The notes: generated from the letters alone by a model not told the origin. DNA of 64,000 nucleotides from Sphingomonas sp. UNC305MFCol5.2 (GCF_000712135.1 NZ_JOOE01000001.1:1178001-1242000); one strand, 5' to 3'. Shown: positions 39,330 through 48,059, counted from the stretch's first letter. Program-made: numbers and translations.

Positions 39330-40556
39330 CTAGAGCGTCACGAGATTATTGAGGTTGATGATCGGCAGCAGGATCGCGAGCACCATCAGCAGCACGAGCC
39401 CGCCCATCACCAGCAGAACCAGCGGCTCGACCAGCGAAACGAGGGTCGAAACCAGTGCATCCAGCTCGCGCTCGAGCTCGTGCGCGGCGCGGCCCAGCGC
39501 CGGGGCGAGTCGTCCGCTCGATTCGCCGCTAGCGACGATCGCCACCAGCATCGTCGGGAACACGCCCGCCTCCTGCATCGCCGCGCGCAAGGATATGCCC
39601 TCACGCACCCGTTGGGCGACGCCAAGCGCCTTTTCCTGCACCCAGCGATTGGGCGTCACTGCCGCCGCCGCGTGGAGCGCCTCGACCAGAGGCACCGCGC
39701 TTCCCACCAGGGTCGCCAGACTCCCGGCGAAGCGTGCCGCGTTGATCTGGCGGCTGAAGCGGCGGAACGGCCGGCGTTCGGTGAACATCCGGTGCAGCCG
39801 CAGCCGATTGGCGGCCACGCGCATCCAGCGCGCCGCGAACAGTCCCCCCACCGCCAGGGCGAGCAGCAGATACAGCCCGAAATTCTGCAGGAACCAGCTG
39901 ATCGCGATCAGCATCCGCGTGAGCAGCGGCAGATCGGCACCGCGCGAGACGAAAACGCGGACGATGTCCGGCACGACATAGATCATCAGCAACACCATCA
40001 TGCCGAACGACACGGCGGCGAGCAGCGCGGGGTAGAGCAAGGCGAGCTGGAGCTTCTGCCCGTTCGCTTGACGGTTCTCGACGAACTCGGCGAGGTGGTT
40101 GAGCACGTCGGGCAGCCGGCCCGAAGCTTCGCCCGCCGCAACCGAGGCGCGGTAGAATTCGGGGAATGCCCTGGGATGCTGCGCGAGCGCCGCGGCAAAG
40201 CTGCGTCCGTCGAGGATCGCGCCACGCACATCGAGGAGCAGTGAACTGACCTGCGTCTGCTCGGATTGGGTGGCGACGAGGCGCAGCGCCTCCTCGATGG
40301 CGATGTCCGATCCGGCGAGTGTGGCGATCTGGCGCGTGACGGTGGCGAGCGCCTTGGACGAGATGCCCGAGCGGCGCAGCCGGGGCAGCTCGATGCTGCC
40401 GAACGACCTGCCCCGCTCCGCGGCGGCCTCCACCGACAACGGCAGCAAAGCCTGCTCGCGCAGCAGCGCGCGGGCCGCGGCGGGGCTGGACGCTTCGATG
40501 ATCCCCTTGCGGCTGGTGCCGGTGCGGTCCGCCGCACGCCAGGCGTAAGCGGGCAT
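39330..40556 (-). CDS. gspF: Type II secretion inner-membrane platform protein GspF
   Basis: GspF (408 aa) is the polytopic core of the type II platform that turns with the GspE ATPase to assemble the pseudopilus. It starts M-P-A-Y-A-W-R-A, has two homologous cytosolic helical domains (about 70-165 and 270-370) and three membrane helices (about 167-190, 218-240, 378-400). The blocks L-A-G-S-D-I-A-I-E-E-A-L and L-V-G-S-A-V-P-L-V-E-A-L are the paired domain signatures, and L-V-E-P-L-V-L-L-V-M-G is the final span. It follows gspE by 25 bp and is last in gspL-M-E-F. Confidence 0.96.
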   Translation of the reverse strand: MPAYAWRAADRTGTSRKGIIEASSPAAARALLREQALLPLSVEAAAERGRSFGSIELPRLRRSGISSKALATVTRQIATLAGSDIAIEEALRLVATQSEQTQVSSLLLDVRGAILDGRSFAAALAQHPRAFPEFYRASVAAGEASGRLPDVLNHLAEFVENRQANGQKLQLALLYPALLAAVSFGMMVLLMIYVVPDIVRVFVSRGADLPLLTRMLIAISWFLQNFGLYLLLALAVGGLFAARWMRVAANRLRLHRMFTERRPFRRFSRQINAARFAGSLATLVGSAVPLVEALHAAAAVTPNRWVQEKALGVAQRVREGISLRAAMQEAGVFPTMLVAIVASGESSGRLAPALGRAAHELERELDALVSTLVSLVEPLVLLVMGGLVLLMVLAILLPIINLNNLVTL

Positions 40557-40581
40557 CAGATCCTCTCCGTGCCGGGGGGAG

Positions 40582-42066
40582 TCACGCTTCCTCCCTTACC
40601 ACGCGCGCGACTTCCTCGACTGTGGTCACGCCGCTTCGCACCTTGGCGATGCCGTCGTCGAGCAGGCTCGGATTGTCCTTCCGGGCACGGGCCTCGAGAT
40701 CGGCCTCCGAGGCGCCGTCATGGATCATCTTCTGGAGCTGATCGTCGACCGCCACGACTTCGTACAGCCCGGCGCGGCCGCGATAGCCTTCCTGATGACA
40801 TTCCGCACAGCCCTCTGCGCGCCACAATGTCTCGCCCGGCCGGATCGCACCGCCGAGCAGGATCGAATCGGCATCGCGCGCGATGTCCTCGCGGCGGCAG
40901 CTCGGGCAGAGCTTGCGCACCAGCCGTTGCGCCGCCAACCCCACCAGCATCGGCGCGAGCAGATAGCGTTCGACGCCCATGTCGATCAATCGCGTCACCG
41001 ATCCGATCGCGCTGTTGGTGTGCAGCGTCGAAAGCACGAAATGCCCGGTCATCGACGATCGCACCGCGACCTGCGCGGTCTCCTGATCGCGGATTTCGCC
41101 GACCATGATAACATCCGGATCCTGCCGCAGGATCGCACGTAGCCCGCGCGCGAAGGTCAGGTCGGTGCGCGGATTGACCTGGGTCTGGCCGATGCCCGGC
41201 AGTTCGTACTCGATCGGGTCCTCGACCGTCATGATGTTGCGCTTGCGGTCGTTCAACCGGTTGAGCGCAGCATAGAGCGTCGTGGTCTTGCCCGATCCGG
41301 TCGGACCGGTGACGAGCAGCATGCCGTGCGGGCGTTCGAGCAGGCGATTGAACACATCGCGGTCGCGCGCGCTCATGCCGAGCACTTCCATGTCGAGCCG
41401 CAGCGAACCCTTCTCCAGAAGACGCATGACCACGCGCTCGCCATGCTGAGTCGGGATCGTCGAGACGCGCGCGTCGACGTCATGCCCACCGATGCGCAGC
41501 GTCACGCGCCCGTCCTGCGGCACCCGCCGCTCGGCAATGTCGAGCTTGGCCATCACCTTGATGCGGCTGACCAGCAACGGTGCCAGCGCGCGCGGCGGCT
41601 CGATCATGTCGCGCAGGACGCCGTCGACGCGGAAACGAACCACGAGCCGCTTCTCCTGCGTCTCGATATGGACGTCGGAGGCGCCTTCCTTGACCGCTTC
41701 GAGCAGCAGCGCGTTGATCAGGCGGATCACCGGTGCGTCGTCACGCGTGTCGAGCAAATCGTCGACCGAGGCGGCGCTGTCGGCGAGCGCGGCCAAATCC
41801 ATGTCGCCCAGATCGAAGTCGGCGGCCGCGCCCGCCCCGCCGCTATAGGTCGCGCCCAGCGCCGCGTCGAAAGCCTCGTCGCTCACCGCGACATAGCTTG
41901 CGCCGGGCGCGACGCGCTGGACCTCCAGCAGCGCATCGAGGCCGGCGCCGGCACGATGGACGCACTCCACGCCTGCCGGCCCGGATCGAAGCAGCACGCC
42001 GTTCTTGCGCGCAAAGCTGTAAGGCAAGGTCGCCGGGAGGTCGTCGAGGACCCGTGTCGCGTTCAT
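40582..42066 (-). CDS. gspE: Type II secretion ATPase GspE
   Basis: GspE (494 aa) is the cytosolic hexameric ATPase of type II secretion. It has Walker A GPTGSGKT at 254-261, the Asp box around T-V-E-D-P-I-E-Y (280-287), Walker B D-V-I-M-V-G-E-I-R-D at 318-327 and the His box near T-L-H-T (347-350). A four-cysteine zinc site is present (C387, C390, C420, C423), typical of GspE rather than PilB relatives. The N-terminal domain that binds GspL is short. The ATG overlaps the gspM stop (ATGA). Confidence 0.97.
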   Translation of the reverse strand: MNATRVLDDLPATLPYSFARKNGVLLRSGPAGVECVHRAGAGLDALLEVQRVAPGASYVAVSDEAFDAALGATYSGGAGAAADFDLGDMDLAALADSAASVDDLLDTRDDAPVIRLINALLLEAVKEGASDVHIETQEKRLVVRFRVDGVLRDMIEPPRALAPLLVSRIKVMAKLDIAERRVPQDGRVTLRIGGHDVDARVSTIPTQHGERVVMRLLEKGSLRLDMEVLGMSARDRDVFNRLLERPHGMLLVTGPTGSGKTTTLYAALNRLNDRKRNIMTVEDPIEYELPGIGQTQVNPRTDLTFARGLRAILRQDPDVIMVGEIRDQETAQVAVRSSMTGHFVLSTLHTNSAIGSVTRLIDMGVERYLLAPMLVGLAAQRLVRKLCPSCRREDIARDADSILLGGAIRPGETLWRAEGCAECHQEGYRGRAGLYEVVAVDDQLQKMIHDGASEADLEARARKDNPSLLDDGIAKVRSGVTTVEEVARVVREEA

Positions 42067-42560
42067 GCGCCGAAATCCACGCTCGCCGAGACGCGGCCCG
42101 TGGTCGGGCGGCGCTGCATCGAAAGGCGCTTCACCCGAAGATCGCTCGACCCGGCAAGATCGGCGAGCCACGCCACCAGCGTGTCATAGCTCGCATCGGC
42201 GATCACTACGCGGACTCCGCCGGGGATGACTTCCGGAGCAGCCGTCAGTCCGAAACTGGCCGCCGAGCTGCTGACGATTTGTGCCGGTGCGCCCTGCCGC
42301 CGCGCCGGGCGTGCCGCCGTCAGGGTGCCCGCAGCCCGGATGCGGGCACTGAGCGTCTCATAGGTGCGAATGTCCGCAAGCGAATCGGCGCGTGCCGCCT
42401 GGAGCGGCTTGACCACGCCATAGACCAGCACCGCGAACGCCAGCAGGCCGCCAAGCACCGAAACCAGCACGCGCTCGCGCCGGCTGAGGCCGCTCCACCA
42501 ATTGTCGAAGCGGATCAGGGCGGAGTCGAGCGCAGGCAGGCGGGCGATCACGAATCTCAT
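42063..42560 (-). CDS. gspM: Type II secretion inner-membrane protein GspM
   Basis: GspM (165 aa) is a bitopic platform protein that pairs with GspL. It has a short cytosolic N-terminus, one membrane helix (about 35-55) preceded by L-S-R-R-E-R-V-L-V, the GspM signature, and a periplasmic ferredoxin-like domain (about 75-165). It is translationally coupled at both ends: its ATG overlaps the gspL stop and its stop overlaps the gspE start. The length is typical. Confidence 0.93.
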   Translation of the reverse strand: MRFVIARLPALDSALIRFDNWWSGLSRRERVLVSVLGGLLAFAVLVYGVVKPLQAARADSLADIRTYETLSARIRAAGTLTAARPARRQGAPAQIVSSSAASFGLTAAPEVIPGGVRVVIADASYDTLVAWLADLAGSSDLRVKRLSMQRRPTTGRVSASVDFGA

Positions 42561-43690
42561 AGTTTGTTCGCCGTAATGCGGATGCTGCCGTCGGGCGAGC
42601 GGGTTACGCTTCCCGGCACGCGCGAGGCGCGAAGCGCTGCGTCGATACGGCCGACAAGTCCGGGTTCGGTTCCGTCTAGGTCGAGGGTCAGGGCATTGGC
42701 CTGATAATTGATCGCGCGAACGTTGATCGCGCCGGAGAGCGGGCCCAATGCGCCCGATACGCGGGTGAGCAGCGGCAGGAACGTGTCGGGCGGTGCGCCG
42801 CTGCCGGCCGGCAACAGATCGGCGACGCTCGAGGCGAGATCGCCGCCGAGATTCGCCCCCGGCGCCGCGATGGCGGCGAGCGCACGCGTATCGGCTTCGC
42901 GACGATCGGCGATCGTCCGCAGCATCACGGTGTCGGCGGTGGCGATCACGATGTGCGCCGCCGCACCCAGCGCCACGATCCAGCCGAGGCGGCGCCAGAT
43001 ATCGGGCAGCGCGGCGCGACGGCGGGCATAAAGACCCTGCCGCAGATCGAGCGCGGGGGCGAGCAGTCGCTCGGAAAGTGCTTCGGGCGCGAGCGTCGAT
43101 CCATCCGCCATCATCTCCGCCGGAAGCGGCGCGCCATAGGACGAGGCGGCCGGGCGCCCCGCGGCCTGCCACGCCGGCTGCAGCATCGCCGGGGGAATCG
43201 CAAAGCCTGTCCCGTCGCCGGCGCGGACCATGGCGCGCTCGGCGGCTAGATCGACTGCCCATTCACCTTCCGCCGGGCGCGGCAGCCCGAGCGCGTCGGG
43301 CACCATCGCTGCCTGACCCAGCCCCGCTTCCTCGGCGGTAGCCATCCAGCCCGCCATCACTTCGTGCCGCACCACCCCTACCAGATAGCGCTTCGGCGCG
43401 ATCTCCGCGCCCAGCGCGAGATGGACGCTCTCGATCGGCTCGGCGATCTGGTCCTCGATCGCGAACGGCAACGCTTCGAGACATTTGGCGCGATTCGCCA
43501 GCGGCAGATCGACTGCGAGCAGCCGCACCTGCTCGGTCGGCACGAGGATGGTTGCAGGGCCTCCCCGCTCGGCTATGATCAGCCGACCGCCCGCCAGCGT
43601 CCAGACACCCGCGGCGAGCGGTTCCGACGCGTCGGGCGCTCCCAAGGCACGCGCGGAGGCTGTCACATTTGCTTCATGGGAAGGACGCAT
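42557..43690 (-). CDS. gspL: Type II secretion inner-membrane protein GspL
   Basis: GspL (377 aa) recruits GspE to the membrane. The cytosolic N-terminal part is actin-like (W-T-L-A-G-G-R-L-I, then V-D-L-P-L-A-N-R-A-K-C-L-E-A-L-P-F-A-I-E-D, the family signature). One membrane helix follows at about 240-262 and then a periplasmic ferredoxin-like domain. ATG 43690 gives M-R-P-S-H-E-A-N. It is only 9 bp from the gspG start on the other strand, and the Pho-box-like element for gspG lies inside its first codons. A later start cannot be excluded. It is first in gspL-M-E-F. Confidence 0.93.
   Translation of the reverse strand: MRPSHEANVTASARALGAPDASEPLAAGVWTLAGGRLIIAERGGPATILVPTEQVRLLAVDLPLANRAKCLEALPFAIEDQIAEPIESVHLALGAEIAPKRYLVGVVRHEVMAGWMATAEEAGLGQAAMVPDALGLPRPAEGEWAVDLAAERAMVRAGDGTGFAIPPAMLQPAWQAAGRPAASSYGAPLPAEMMADGSTLAPEALSERLLAPALDLRQGLYARRRAALPDIWRRLGWIVALGAAAHIVIATADTVMLRTIADRREADTRALAAIAAPGANLGGDLASSVADLLPAGSGAPPDTFLPLLTRVSGALGPLSGAINVRAINYQANALTLDLDGTEPGLVGRIDAALRASRVPGSVTRSPDGSIRITANKL
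43660..43677 (+). promoter_or_regulatory. Putative Pho box upstream of gspG
   Basis: CTGTCAC-ATTT-GCTTCAT matches the two direct 7-bp repeats with 4-bp spacer of the PhoB site (CTGTCAT-N4-CTGTCAT or CTTTCAT). The first half fits almost perfectly and the second in about five of seven positions, including the TCAT end that is strongest in Alphaproteobacteria. It is oriented toward gspG-H-I-C-D. It lies close to the gspG start, so the transcription start must be very near the first codon. Confidence 0.5.
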
Positions 43691-43699
43691 GGGGCGGGG

Positions 43700-44200
43700 A
43701 TGCGCATAGTTTTGAAACAGTTTAGTGACATCGCACTGCTTAGGCAGAACAGCAAGCGCCGCACAATCCCGAAGGACGCTCCCCGCGCGAAGGGCGAGCA
43801 GGGTTTCACGCTCCTCGAAATGATGATCGTGCTGGTGATCATCGCCGTGATCGCCGGCCTGATCACCGTCAACGTGATGGGGCGGCCTGACGAGGCCAAG
43901 GCGACGACCACCAGATCCAACATCACCAGCATCAACGCCGCGCTGAAGATGTATCGCCTCGACAATGGCAATTATCCAACCTCGGAGCAGGGGCTGAAGG
44001 CTTTGGTCGAGAAGCCGACCACGGCGCCGGTCCCGGGCAGCTGGGCGCAAGGCGGTTACTTGTCTGCGCCGCCGCTCGACGCGTGGCAGAAGCCCTATGA
44101 ATATCAGTCCGACGGCATGAGCTTCACGATCCGTTCGCTCGGGCGCGACGGCAAGCCGGGCGGTGAAGGCGTCGACGCCGATATCGACGGCAAGGGCTGA
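43700..44200 (+). CDS. gspG: Type II secretion major pseudopilin GspG
   Basis: GspG (166 aa) forms the shaft of the pseudopilus. The prepilin signal G-E-Q-G then F-T-L-L-E-M-M-I-V-L-V-I-I-A-V-I-A-G is cleaved before Phe and methylated there, with Glu at position 5. The diagnostic calcium-site loop region Y-P-T-S-E-Q-G-L-K-A-L and the C-terminal L-G-R-D-G-K-P-G-G-E-G with D-A-D-I are all present. The leader from ATG 43700 is long (35 residues); no later start codon is available in frame before the cleavage site except GTT-adjacent TTG at codon 5. It opens the gspG-H-I-C-D operon and has a Pho-box-like element upstream. Confidence 0.96.
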   Translation: MRIVLKQFSDIALLRQNSKRRTIPKDAPRAKGEQGFTLLEMMIVLVIIAVIAGLITVNVMGRPDEAKATTTRSNITSINAALKMYRLDNGNYPTSEQGLKALVEKPTTAPVPGSWAQGGYLSAPPLDAWQKPYEYQSDGMSFTIRSLGRDGKPGGEGVDADIDGKG

Positions 44201-44205
44201 CGAAC

Positions 44206-44685
44206 GTGCGGGGGGAGCAGCGGGCCGATATCGATCGTACCGACGCGGGCTTCACCCTGCTCGAAATGATGATCGTGCTCGTCATCATCGGCGTGATGGC
44301 AGGCGCCGTGACGCTCGGCATCGGCAGCGTCACGCGCGCGCCGAGCGTCGAGACCGAGGCGCGCCGCCTTGCCACGCGGCTGCAGGCGGCCGCGGATGAT
44401 GCGATGCTCGGCGACCGGATCATGGCGTTCACGGTCGAGAAGCATGGCTATGGCTTCGCGACGATCGGCGCCAACGGCCGGATGGTCGCGCGTACCGATG
44501 ATGCGTTCGGTTTCCACCGTTTGCCCGGAGGCATGGTGATGACGCTCAGCGTGCGCCCGCCGGTGATCCTCGGGATCGACGGCGCGGGACGACCGCTTTC
44601 GGCCACGGTGGAAAGCGGATCGCAGCGGTGGCTGGTCACGTATGACGGCCTGACCGCGCACGCGGCACCGGCGCCGAAAGCGTGA
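44206..44685 (+). CDS. gspH: Type II secretion minor pseudopilin GspH
   Basis: GspH (159 aa) links the pseudopilus shaft and tip. It has leader V-R-G-E-Q-R-A-D-I-D-R-T-D-A-G cleaved before F-T-L-L-E-M-M-I-V-L-V, then a hydrophobic helix and a beta-sandwich domain with A-R-R-L-A-T-R-L-Q-A-A-A-D-D-A. The GTG start has AAGGG about 10 bp upstream and lies 5 bp after the gspG stop. Its own stop overlaps the gspI start (GTGA). Confidence 0.92.
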   Translation: MRGEQRADIDRTDAGFTLLEMMIVLVIIGVMAGAVTLGIGSVTRAPSVETEARRLATRLQAAADDAMLGDRIMAFTVEKHGYGFATIGANGRMVARTDDAFGFHRLPGGMVMTLSVRPPVILGIDGAGRPLSATVESGSQRWLVTYDGLTAHAAPAPKA

Positions 44686-45140
44686 GCCTGCCGCATCGCC
44701 TTTATACTGTGCTCCTGCGAAAGCAGGAGCACAGAGCGGCAAGCAACACGCCTGAAACTCTGGGCTCCTGCTTTCGCAGGAGCACTGGATGCGAGGATGG
44801 CTTTTCCCTCATCGAGGCACTGGTTGCGCTCGCGGTGCTCGCAATCGCCACTGTCGGACTGATGCGCACCGTCGAATCGCACATCGATTCCACCCGCGGT
44901 GTCGAGCGGCGCACTACGGCCATGTGGGTGGCGGAGAACCGGCTTGCCGAGCTCGAGGCGAAGGCGCCCACCGCCAACGCCGATCAGGTCGAGATGCTCG
45001 GTCAGATATGGCGCGTCGCGGTCGCTCGCAGCAGCACCGACGATCCCGAAATCCAGCGCGTACGGATCGACATATTCCCGGCGCAGGGCAGCGTCCCCCT
45101 TGCATCGCTCGATGGCTTCGTGGACGGACGGAGGGGATGA
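44682..45140 (+). CDS. gspI: Type II secretion minor pseudopilin GspI with repeat-expanded leader
   Basis: GspI (152 aa) nucleates the pseudopilus tip with GspJ and GspK. The cleavage site is E-D-G (G40) then F-S-L-I-E-A-L-V-A-L-A-V-L-A-I, with Glu at mature position 5, and A-E-N-R-L-A-E-L is the GspI signature. The GTG start at 44682 overlaps the gspH stop (GTGA), which fixes it. The leader is therefore 40 residues, and residues about 10-35 are encoded by a 77-bp palindromic repeat pair. The mature domain is normal. Its stop overlaps the gspC ATG. Confidence 0.93.
   Translation: MSLPHRLYTVLLRKQEHRAASNTPETLGSCFRRSTGCEDGFSLIEALVALAVLAIATVGLMRTVESHIDSTRGVERRTTAMWVAENRLAELEAKAPTANADQVEMLGQIWRVAVARSSTDDPEIQRVRIDIFPAQGSVPLASLDGFVDGRRG
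44709..44785. repeat. Paired palindromic repeat inside the gspI leader
   Basis: Arms 44709-44730 and 44764-44785 are perfect 22-bp reverse complements. Each is itself a hairpin: GCTCCTGC-GAAA-GCAGGAGC in the first and GCTCCTGC-TTTC-GCAGGAGC in the second. This layout of two inverted palindromes around a spacer is like REP/BIME elements. Confidence 0.92.
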
Positions 45141-45982
45141 GCCCCGCTTTTTCCCTCACGCCGCGCCAGGCACGCACTGCGCTCGACATTTTCACCGGGC
45201 TCGTCGTGATCTCGGTCGGGTTCGCGCTCGCCGGCCTGACCTGGCGGCTGGCGGGGCACGCCGGCACCGGCGCGATCACCGTGCCGTCGGGCCGCAGCGG
45301 GCCGGCCGTGGCGCCGGACATTGCGCCCGCGGTCGCGCTCGCGCCGTTCGGCAAGGCCGCTGCGGCCGATGCTTCGCAGGCAACCGCCCTGCCGCTCGAG
45401 CTCAAGGGCGTGATCGCAGCAATTCCTGCCGAGCTCTCCACTGCCTTCATCGCAGCTGACGGAAAGCCGGCAGTGCCTTTTCATGTCGGCGAAGTGGTGA
45501 GTGGCGCGACCATCCAGTCGATCCTGCGCGATCGCGTGATCCTCGCGATCGGCGGACGCACCGAATTCCTCGCCTTCCCCGACCCGACCTTGTCGCCTGA
45601 GCAGCGCCAGGCCGCGCAGAACCAGGCCGCGCAGAACCAGGCAGCGCAGAACCAGGCAGCGCAGACGACGCCCCAGCCGGGCGCGCCGGCAATCTCACCC
45701 GGCGGCGGCGCACCCCCGCCCCCCGCCGCTCCTCCCGCCGCGGCCACTGCCGGTTTGCTCCAGCGCTTCGATGCGACGCCGGTCAGCGGCGGCTTTCGCA
45801 TCGGCGACAATGGCCCGCCCGGAATGGTTGCGGGCGACGTGATCCAGTCGGTCAATGGCACTTCGCTCGGCGACCCCAATGCCGCCAACGCCGCATTCGC
45901 CTCCGCTCAGGCAAGCGGCACCGCCCAGATCCAGATCCTCCGCGACGGAAAGCGCCTCACGCTAACCGTGCCGCTCCGATAA
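45137..45982 (+). CDS. gspC: Type II secretion inner-membrane protein GspC (PDZ form)
   Basis: GspC (281 aa) connects the inner platform with the secretin. It has a membrane helix at about 17-37, the periplasmic HR domain (about 75-150, L-P-L-E-L-K-G-V-I-A-A), a low-complexity linker with four near-identical A-A-Q-N-Q units (15-bp DNA repeats, about 45611-45664) followed by a Pro/Gly-rich run, and a C-terminal PDZ domain (about 205-281, G-D-V-I-Q-S-V-N-G). The ATG overlaps the gspI stop and follows GAGGGG closely. Repeat number may vary between strains. Confidence 0.93.
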   Translation: MSPAFSLTPRQARTALDIFTGLVVISVGFALAGLTWRLAGHAGTGAITVPSGRSGPAVAPDIAPAVALAPFGKAAAADASQATALPLELKGVIAAIPAELSTAFIAADGKPAVPFHVGEVVSGATIQSILRDRVILAIGGRTEFLAFPDPTLSPEQRQAAQNQAAQNQAAQNQAAQTTPQPGAPAISPGGGAPPPPAAPPAAATAGLLQRFDATPVSGGFRIGDNGPPGMVAGDVIQSVNGTSLGDPNAANAAFASAQASGTAQIQILRDGKRLTLTVPLR

Positions 45983-45992
45983 AGAGACACAA

Positions 45993-48059
45993 GTGCACAA
46001 GATTCGCTCCACCCTCGCCGCCCTCGCGCTCGCCGGCATCGCGCTCGACAGCGTCGCCGTCGCGCAGACTGCCGCCGAGCAGGCCGAGCCCGGCGACATC
46101 GTGATCAACATGCGCGGAGTCGAGATCGCCGACGTCGCCGATCAGATCTCGCGCATCACCGGCCGCACGCTGATCCTCGATCCCGCGGTCAAGGGTGTCG
46201 TCACCGTGACTTCGGCGACGCCGCTCTCGCCCTCGGGGGTGTGGGAGTTGTTCCAGTCGGTACTGCGCGCCAACGGCTTTTCGGCGGTGCGTTCGGGCCG
46301 GGCTTGGCGCATCGTCCCCGCGGCCAATGCCGTGCGCGACGGCGGCGTCCCCAGCCGTGCGGCCGGCGGGCAGGAACTGGTGACGCGGATGGTCCGGCTC
46401 GCCAACGTCCCTTCCGCCGATGTCGCGCGCGTCGTCCGGCCGCTCGTCGCGACCTTCGGCAGCGTCGAGCCGCTGACCAGCCCGAACGCCATCGTCATCA
46501 CCGACTATGCCGACAATGTCCGCCGCGTCGAGGCGATTGCCCGCCAGCTCGACGGCGGCAGTGGCGCGACTTTTGCGACGATAACGCTGCGCAACGGCAA
46601 TGCCGCGGACGTCGCGCAGTCGCTCCAGACCGTGCTCGGCGACCAGCAGGGTGGCACCGGCGCGCGGGTCGCCGCCGACCAGCGCAGCAACACCGTGATC
46701 ATCCGCGGCACGCCCGCCGCCGTCGCAGAGGCGCGCCGGATCGCGGCTTCGCTCGACCAGCCGGGCGGCGCCACGCCGATCACGCGCATGTTCCGCCTGA
46801 ACTATGCCGATGCCGAGACCGTGACCGAAGTGTTGCGCGGCGTGCTCGGCCAGGGCGAGAGTGCCGACAATCCGGTGGCGCGCAGCCTTTCGGGGTCGAA
46901 CAGCAATCCCTTCGCGCGGCTGAGCGGCTCGCCCAACATCTCCGCGCTTTCCAACAGCGCGGCGTCGACGGGCGGCGGGCTCGGCAATGCGATGCAGGCG
47001 GCCAACGCAGCGACGCAGCCGGTGATGGAGAACAAGCCGGCGGAGACGCCGCGGGGCTTCTCCACCCCTGACTTGACCGTGCAGCCCGCGCCCGAGCTCA
47101 ATGCGGTGGTGGTGCGCGGCACGCCGACCGCGATCGCATCGATCGAACAGCTGATCACCGATCTCGACGTGCGGCGCCCGCAGGTGCTGATCGAAGCGGC
47201 GATCGCCGAGATCACCGGCGACGACGCCGAGGCTTTAGGCATCCAGCTCGGCACCACCGGCGCGGCGCTCCAGCCGACGGGCGTCGGCACGTCGTTCGAC
47301 CAGGCGGGCACCTCGCTCGGCACGATCCTCAAGGCGCTCAACGTTCCCGCGGGCGCGCTGATCAGCAACGGGCTGACCGGCAATATCCGCATCGGCGACG
47401 ATTTCTCGATCTTGGTGCAGGCGCTGGGTACCTCGACGCGCGCGAACCTGCTCTCGACGCCGCAGATCACCGTGCTCGACAATGTCGCCGGCGAATTCGT
47501 CTCGGGCCAGAACGTGCCCTTCGTCACCGGATCGGTGCTGACCGATTCGACTTCGGTGAACCCCTATACGACGATCGAGCGCAAGGACGTCGGTATCACG
47601 CTGCGCGTGCTGCCGCGGATCAACGCGGGCGACACGATCCGGCTGCAGGTCAACCAGGAGGCGTCGTCCATCGCCGAGGCGCAGACCCAGGCGGCGTCGG
47701 ATCTCGTCACCAATCGCCGCGCGATCAACACCACGGTGCTCGCCGATAATGGCCAGACGATCGTGCTGGGCGGGCTGATCACCGACGACCGGCAGGATTC
47801 GCGCCAGCAGGTGCCGATCCTCGGCGACATCCCGATCGTCGGCGAGCTGTTCAAGAGCCGCCGCGAGGTCCATCAGAAGCGCACCTTGTTCATCTTCCTC
47901 AAGCCGACGATCCTGCGCGATCCCGCCGATGCGGCGGCGGCGGCGAAGGACAAATACGCGCGGCTGCGCTCGGACGAGATCGCCAATACGCGGCGCTCCA
48001 GCCTGTTGCTTGCCCCGCCGACGCCACGGCTGACGGTCGAGATCGACGGGATCTACTAG
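45993..48059 (+). CDS. gspD: Type II secretion outer-membrane secretin GspD
   Basis: GspD (688 aa) forms the outer-membrane pore. It has a signal peptide (cleavage after V-A-Q near residue 25), an N0 domain (I-N-M-R-G-V-E-I-A-D-V-A-D-Q-I), N1-N3 domains with paired N-A-I-V-I-T-D-Y and N-T-V-I-I-R-G-T blocks, an Asn/Ser/Gly-rich insertion in N3 (about 295-345), and the secretin core with P-F-V-T-G-S and V-P-I-L-G-D-I-P-I-V-G-E-L-F. No pilotin (GspS) is visible in the window. The GTG start has AAAGAG 7 bp upstream. It converges on the small GspC-like gene with overlapping stops. Confidence 0.97.
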   Translation: MHKIRSTLAALALAGIALDSVAVAQTAAEQAEPGDIVINMRGVEIADVADQISRITGRTLILDPAVKGVVTVTSATPLSPSGVWELFQSVLRANGFSAVRSGRAWRIVPAANAVRDGGVPSRAAGGQELVTRMVRLANVPSADVARVVRPLVATFGSVEPLTSPNAIVITDYADNVRRVEAIARQLDGGSGATFATITLRNGNAADVAQSLQTVLGDQQGGTGARVAADQRSNTVIIRGTPAAVAEARRIAASLDQPGGATPITRMFRLNYADAETVTEVLRGVLGQGESADNPVARSLSGSNSNPFARLSGSPNISALSNSAASTGGGLGNAMQAANAATQPVMENKPAETPRGFSTPDLTVQPAPELNAVVVRGTPTAIASIEQLITDLDVRRPQVLIEAAIAEITGDDAEALGIQLGTTGAALQPTGVGTSFDQAGTSLGTILKALNVPAGALISNGLTGNIRIGDDFSILVQALGTSTRANLLSTPQITVLDNVAGEFVSGQNVPFVTGSVLTDSTSVNPYTTIERKDVGITLRVLPRINAGDTIRLQVNQEASSIAEAQTQAASDLVTNRRAINTTVLADNGQTIVLGGLITDDRQDSRQQVPILGDIPIVGELFKSRREVHQKRTLFIFLKPTILRDPADAAAAAKDKYARLRSDEIANTRRSSLLLAPPTPRLTVEIDGIY

